Assembly (NCBI GenBank): GCA_910586845.1
Contig: CAJUJV010000022.1
Coordinates: 35,100-49,078 of the forward strand
Length of the DNA stretch: 13,979 nt
Source of the DNA: an uncultured Hungatella sp.
GTDB taxonomy: Bacteria > Bacillota > Clostridia > Lachnospirales > Lachnospiraceae
Reading direction: 5' to 3'
The notes beneath the pieces are model-generated. The model was not told the origin of the DNA. It saw only the letters and a program-made list of their open reading frames with translations, and searched no databases. The translations under genes and the position numbers were made by a program. Positions 13,215-13,979 of this stretch are shown here, piece by piece (positions within the stretch are counted from its first letter, which is position 1; each line of letters starts with the position of its first letter).

Positions 13215-13828
13215 AATCGAGCAGGGAAGGCTTTTCCCCTGTCTTCCCCCGAAACCGCAGGTCATACTTTTTCTCTTTTATCTGATCGATGGCCTTCTCC
13301 GGCGTGTCGTCAACTTTCAGCTCAAGAATCATTCCGTCAAGACTCCTGTCATACTTGGGATAAAAGATAAAATCCACATAGCCAATGCCGGACTTGTCCT
13401 CTCTCCGGACATCATACTGATCCCTGGCGGAAAGGTAGACCTTTATATTCTCCTCGCAGATCCTCTCTCAGCATGGCCTGAATCTCCGAGATATAGCGGC
13501 CATAGTCATCAAAACCGCCTGTCCCGCTGAAATCCATATAGATGACATTGTACTTATTTAAGTGCTTTTCATAAAACGGGGAGTGGGAAATGTCCATGGT
13601 GTCAAAAAGCTCTTTCGCGTCCCGGGCCTTTGAAAAGAAAGCCCCCAGCATGGAAGCCATGACAGACTTTCCAAACCTCCTGGGGCGTGTCACGCAGATG
13701 TATTTTTCCCCGATCCCGATCCGCGGGATGATCTCAGCGATCATGGCCGTCTTATCTACAAAGTATGGACTCCGGGCCATCTCCTGATACATAGAATATG
13801 GCTCATTGTTGTTCAGATAGAATCCCAT
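13215..13828 (-). pseudogene. Decayed AAA-ATPase-like / PD-(D/E)XK nuclease-superfamily protein
   Basis: The N-terminal 138 residues begin MGFYLNNNEPYSM (start at 13828, AAAGGGG upstream) and carry YFVDKTAMIAEIIPRI and a P-loop TRPRRFGKS (47-55), typical of the AAA-ATPase-like proteins abundant in gut Firmicutes and Bacteroidetes. The frame stops at 13412. In another frame from about 13433, YLSARDQYDVRREDKSG, GYVDFIFYP and MILELKVDDTPEKAIDQIKE form the PD-(D/E)XK nuclease-like C-terminal part with its Asp and Glu-x-Lys residues. Intact family members are, from memory, about 500-560 residues, so roughly 300 from the middle are missing. The homology also ends near 13228, after GKTGEKP. Beyond that, the open frame to 13039 is the antisense shadow of the AraC-type gene. 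The function of this family is not established. Confidence 0.8.
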
Positions 13829-13914
13829 TCCAAGCGCCCCTTTCTCCTGGTTCACAGCTGCCTGCGCCGATGACACCCGGCACAGCCACCTATATACCCC
13901 TCCTTACGACAAAT

Positions 13915-13944
13915 ATTATAACAGAAGTTTAGGTCAGTTTACAA
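13915..13944 (-). promoter_or_regulatory. Surviving promoter of the decayed ATPase gene
   Basis: On the minus strand, TTGTAA (13939-13944), an 18-nt spacer and a perfect TATAAT (13915-13920) precede a strong AAGGAGGGG (13897-13905). That ribosome site is not in register with the ATG at 13828, which has its own weaker site. The rest of 13877-13979 shows no gene. Confidence 0.5.
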
Positions 13945-13979
13945 GAGACTACACGCAGACCGTGAAACGGGCTGCTGAC

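Noticed and set aside
13039..13227. C-terminal continuation of the nuclease fragment
   Set aside because: Family similarity ends at about 13228. The rest runs through the spacer and antisense to the end of the AraC-type gene.
1..13979. CRISPR array, tRNA or rRNA gene, transposase, integrase or attachment site
   Set aside because: No regularly spaced repeats, RNA-gene signatures or mobile-element proteins were seen by eye. Short tRNA-like folds cannot be excluded without a covariance search.

Overview
The window looks like chromosomal DNA from a gut-type Clostridia (Lachnospiraceae-like) bacterium. The protein families, the purine-rich Shine-Dalgarno sites, the moderate-to-high GC and a DmsA-type molybdoenzyme next to a 12alpha-hydroxysteroid-dehydrogenase-like SDR all fit. 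The genus is inferred. No tRNA, rRNA, CRISPR array or intact insertion sequence was seen.

Left block (about 1-5280, minus strand): one tightly packed probable operon reads leftward from a promoter at 5252-5280. In transcription order it holds a DEDDh exonuclease with a C-terminal topoisomerase-type zinc finger, an SDR I recognise as very close to bacterial 12alpha-HSDH, a DMSO-reductase-family molybdopterin enzyme, MobB (molybdenum cofactor maturation), and a membrane-anchored periplasmic-binding-type sugar-binding protein that is frameshifted and leaves the window. A steroid/bile-acid redox role for the SDR/molybdoenzyme pair is the most interesting hypothesis here. The molybdoenzyme lacks a Tat signal, a neighbouring Fe-S or membrane subunit, and the first cysteine of its N-terminal Fe-S motif, and its reading frame runs 125 nt into mobB.

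Middle and right block (about 5330-13132): a glycoside-uptake locus. A plus-strand GH31 alpha-glycosidase meets a convergent minus-strand cluster at a compact hairpin (7899-7915). In transcription order that cluster is an ABC permease (MalF type, disrupted), a second permease (MalG type), a sugar-binding lipoprotein and a TIM-barrel sugar isomerase/epimerase. A divergent AraC-family regulator (plus strand, from 12233) probably controls it through the 253-bp intergenic region, which contains an 8-bp inverted repeat. No transport ATPase is encoded, so a shared one elsewhere would be needed. The MalF gene has two lesions: an 11-bp tandem duplication and an apparent 1-nt loss in an A8/T8 tract. 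Undoing both restores a 287-residue protein.

Right end (about 13215-13979): a decayed AAA-ATPase-like/PD-(D/E)XK protein with its promoter still visible. Its N-terminal ATPase part is joined out of frame to a C-terminal nuclease fragment, and the middle is gone.

Broken genes at three places, plus an odd 3' end on the molybdoenzyme gene, mean the reader should first decide between real decay and assembly error.
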